A stretch of DNA of 64,000 nucleotides, taken from positions 1,234,048 through 1,298,047 of the forward strand of contig NZ_CP061308.1 of NCBI RefSeq assembly GCF_018687935.1. The letters are read 5' to 3'. The notes beneath the pieces were generated by a model. That model was not told the origin of the DNA. It did not search any database and was given only the letters and a program-made list of their open reading frames with translations. The translations under genes were made by a program, and so were the position numbers. Position 1 is the first letter of the stretch. Every line of letters begins with the position of its first letter. Shown here in pieces: positions 61,863 to 64,000 of this stretch. This stretch comes from Polynucleobacter sp. JS-JIR-5-A7. GTDB lineage: Bacteria; Pseudomonadota; Gammaproteobacteria; Burkholderiales; Burkholderiaceae.

Positions 61863-62648
61863 TTACTGCAAGTACGGCGTTGGATTGACTGGCTTGCCGT
61901 TGACGCGTAATTCAAAATGGAGCTTAGGAGAATTGGTATCGGTATCCCCCATCTCGGCAATCTTCTGACCCTTGCGCACGCTATCGCCTTCTTTCACTAA
62001 GAGTTTGCTATTGTGTGCGTAAGCCGTGAGATAAGTGTTGTCATGCTTCACAATAACTAAGTTGCCATAACCACGCAAACTGTTACCGGCATAAACGACT
62101 TTGCCATCTGAGGCTGCCAATATAGGCTCGCCCACTTTGCCAGCAATGTCGATCCCTTTATTGGTTTCATTAAATTCGCTCGTCACTTTACCTTTGGCGG
62201 GTGAAGATAAACGAATGCCAGGCTCTGCCACCACTTCGGGTTTAGCGGGCTCTGCTGAAGCAGGGGCATCTACAGATTTTTTCTCAAGAGGTGCAGCGGG
62301 CTTAGCACTGGCTGGCGCTTTAACCAAAACCAGATCGCCCACTTCAATCACATTGGGATTAAAGCCTGGATTGGCAGCAGTATTCCACTGCGCTACATCT
62401 CGTGGAGCCTGACCGTGATCTAAAGCAATACGCGCTAAGGTGTCACCCTTTTTGACGCGATAGTAACCAGGAGGTGCTGGTTCATACGCAACAGACCCCC
62501 CAGAGCGATCAGTCACATTCGCAGGTTTAGTGCGAGGAGTAGAGCATCCTGCGATCAGCACTGCGGATGCCAACAGGATTGTGATCAGAAAGCTGCTAGA
62601 TACATTAGTCATGGAATGAGAGATAGGATTAACGAGTCGCGATTTCAT
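61863..62648 (-). CDS. nlpD: NlpD/LppB-family lipoprotein, LysM and M23 domains
   Basis: A 261-residue outer membrane lipoprotein with lipobox LIAGC-STP, a LysM peptidoglycan-binding domain (YYRVKKGDTLARIALDHG, near 60-110), an Ala/Pro/Lys linker and a C-terminal M23 domain. The M23 part (GIDIAGKVGEPILAASDGKVVYAG, LHFELRVNGKPVNP) lacks the zinc-binding HxxxD, having GIDI instead, and ends with HFEL rather than HxH. Like E. coli NlpD it is therefore probably a non-catalytic amidase activator (of AmiC). It overlaps pcm by 4 bases. Confidence 0.94.
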   Translation of the reverse strand: MKSRLVNPISHSMTNVSSSFLITILLASAVLIAGCSTPRTKPANVTDRSGGSVAYEPAPPGYYRVKKGDTLARIALDHGQAPRDVAQWNTAANPGFNPNVIEVGDLVLVKAPASAKPAAPLEKKSVDAPASAEPAKPEVVAEPGIRLSSPAKGKVTSEFNETNKGIDIAGKVGEPILAASDGKVVYAGNSLRGYGNLVIVKHDNTYLTAYAHNSKLLVKEGDSVRKGQKIAEMGDTDTNSPKLHFELRVNGKPVNPTPYLQ

Positions 62649-63301
62649 ACTACCCCTGATTGTAAGGGGACAAAAAAGACCCCGTCCAGCACAGTTCTTT
62701 GATAGCGCTGGGAGCTCATTCTCTCCACCATCACCAGTTGTTGCTCTTTTTCATTTTTGGCAACCGGAGCCACCAAGCGTCCACCGATAGCTAATTGATC
62801 CAGCAAGGCATCAGGAATCCCTAAACCTGCCGCTGCCAAAATAATCCCGTCAAAGGGGGCAGCTTGTGGCAAACCTAAAATACCGTCGCCATAAATCAGG
62901 CGTAAATTATTAATCCGAAATGGGCGCAGTTTTGCCCTAGCCAGATCGTGCAGCGAACGAATGCGCTCAATGGAATAAACCTCATCGGCCAATAAGCTCA
63001 GCACCGCTGCTTGATAACCACAACCCGTACCAATTTCTAGGACTTTGCCCAGGGGGTGTTTGGGTTTATGCAGCAACTCAATCATGCGCGCCACAACCGA
63101 TGGCTTAGAAATCGTTTGCTCGTGCCCAATGGGTAATGCCGTATCTTCATAAGCTTGCGCGTGCAAACCCGCGTCCATAAATGCATGACGTGGAACAGTG
63201 GCAATAGCCTCTAATGTTTTGCCATGTTTTACACCGGCAGCATGTACTTTTGCTGCTAGTGCTTGCCGATAGGCGGCAAATCGCTCGGTGGGTGCCTTCA
63301 A
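62645..63301 (-). CDS. pcm: Protein-L-isoaspartate O-methyltransferase
   Basis: Repairs isoaspartyl residues in damaged proteins using SAM. Motifs: TISKPSVVARMIELL, the SAM loop VLEIGTGCGYQAAVLS and VYSIERI. I choose the TTG at 63301, which overlaps the surE stop (TTGA) and has GGGAT upstream, giving about 218 residues, the usual length. A longer frame to 63385 would overlap surE by 88 bases and is less likely. surE-pcm-nlpD is a conserved stationary-phase group. Confidence 0.93.
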   Translation of the reverse strand: MKAPTERFAAYRQALAAKVHAAGVKHGKTLEAIATVPRHAFMDAGLHAQAYEDTALPIGHEQTISKPSVVARMIELLHKPKHPLGKVLEIGTGCGYQAAVLSLLADEVYSIERIRSLHDLARAKLRPFRINNLRLIYGDGILGLPQAAPFDGIILAAAGLGIPDALLDQLAIGGRLVAPVAKNEKEQQLVMVERMSSQRYQRTVLDGVFFVPLQSGVV

Positions 63302-64000
63302 GCGCGATCCCAGCCATTCGCTCGCATCGCCGCTAAACGCGCGTGATGCGTTAAATCCAATTGCATAGGGGTAATCGAAATACAACCATCAGCAATCGCA
63401 TGAAAATCGGTCCCTTCAGAACCTTCCTTTACTTCGCCTGCCGCACCAATCCAATAAATCTTCTCACCGCGCGGGCTGTCTTGCACGACAACTGGCTGAG
63501 AGTGGTGGCGATTGCCCAAACGGGTCACACGCCAGCGATTCAGATTTGCATAAGGACGATTCGGAATATTGACGTTAAGTAAAGTTGCAGTGCCATCGTT
63601 GTGTGAGAGCTTGGATGCCAACATCTGCACTACGACATCATGCGCTGCTTTAGCGGCATCTTCAATACGATTCCAGCCCCGATCAATTTGGGAGAAGGCA
63701 ATGCCAGGCACACCAAACATCACTCCCTCAATTGCCGCAGCTACCGTACCGGAATACAGCACATCTTCACCCATGTTCTCGCCTTGATTAATCCCCGAGA
63801 TCACTAGATCAGGTTTCTCATCCAAGAAACCAGTCATCGCCACGTGGACACAATCAGTCGGGGTGCCGTTAATAAAGAAGAAACCGTCACGTTCACCGCC
63901 AGCCACACGATGAATCGAGAGCGGTCTTGAAAGTGTGAGTGAATTCGAAGCACCGCTATGGTTTTGCTCTGGAGCAATCACGGTAATACGACCTAAAGGG
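63298..64000 (-). CDS. surE: 5'/3'-nucleotidase SurE, 5'-truncated by the window edge
   Basis: The frame stays open to the window edge, so the N-terminal DDG metal motif is outside. Remaining SurE features are IAPEQNHSGASNSLT, GTPTDCVHVAM, DLVISGINQGENMGED with the catalytic Asn region, and SGTVAAAIEG. It dephosphorylates nucleoside monophosphates, acting in stationary-phase survival. Its stop overlaps the probable pcm start. Confidence 0.96.
   Translation of the reverse strand, partial: PLGRITVIAPEQNHSGASNSLTLSRPLSIHRVAGGERDGFFFINGTPTDCVHVAMTGFLDEKPDLVISGINQGENMGEDVLYSGTVAAAIEGVMFGVPGIAFSQIDRGWNRIEDAAKAAHDVVVQMLASKLSHNDGTATLLNVNIPNRPYANLNRWRVTRLGNRHHSQPVVVQDSPRGEKIYWIGAAGEVKEGSEGTDFHAIADGCISITPMQLDLTHHARLAAMRANGWDRA

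Overview
The window reads as a chromosomal segment of a free-living betaproteobacterium of the Burkholderiaceae, most likely Polynucleobacter or a close relative. This rests on protein character, on gene order (hisS-yfgM-bamB-der-hfq-hflX-hflK-hflC-hisZ-purA and surE-pcm-nlpD), on very compact spacing, and on a base composition well below that of Burkholderia or Cupriavidus. The genus is an inference. There are no rRNA genes, phages, insertion sequences or CRISPR arrays. One tRNA gene, tRNA-Leu(CAG), is present. Most of the window is core metabolism and housekeeping; novelty lies in regulation, start sites and a few small or orphan genes.

Layout. 1-2091: a truncated RraA/HMG-aldolase-like gene, a Bug-type periplasmic solute receptor and a Cys-rich orphan. 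2176-8306 (minus): the pyruvate dehydrogenase operon aceE-aceF-lpdA, divergent from a membrane PAS histidine kinase and a FixJ-type regulator (8530-11730), followed by folD and prlC. 14839-16850: a secreted lipase-like hydrolase and a GST. 16897-21749 (minus): glnA-ntrB-ntrC-xthA, with two NtrC-type palindromes upstream of glnA. 21955-26533 (minus): a tight cluster of CinA-like, EI24, fatty acid hydroxylase, polysaccharide deacetylase and beta-propeller genes. 26584-32320: hrpA divergent from argA-yggX. 32369-32560: a probable unannotated small RNA gene. 32578-37795: rpiA, tal, a DUF2892 peptide, rlmB and rnr. 37952-38038: tRNA-Leu. 38101-41681: an orphan, a dienelactone hydrolase, an MFS transporter, a potassium-channel-like protein and a cysteine-peptidase-like protein. 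41759-45417: glcB and purA. 45490-58280 (minus): hisZ, hflC, hflK, hflX, hfq, der, bamB, yfgM, hisS, ispG, rlmN, ndk. 58564-59427: a Bax-inhibitor-like membrane protein and a 26-residue membrane micropeptide. 59587-64000 (minus): rlmD, a PolB-type exonuclease, nlpD, pcm and truncated surE.

The strongest unusual signal is in nitrogen control. NtrC carries GAFPGA instead of GAFTGA and a Gly in place of the Walker B Asp. The glnA upstream region has two near-perfect NtrC palindromes 52 bp apart but no -24/-12 promoter that I can find. This points to an NtrC that no longer works through sigma-54, a situation known from Rhodobacter capsulatus. The slot after nlpD, where relatives carry rpoS, holds an exonuclease gene instead. 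Together these suggest a genome that has simplified its sigma-factor repertoire. Other points of interest are the small RNA, an apparently leaderless argA, an hflX that seems to start at CTG overlapping the hfq stop, and an altered cofactor-site residue in FolD.
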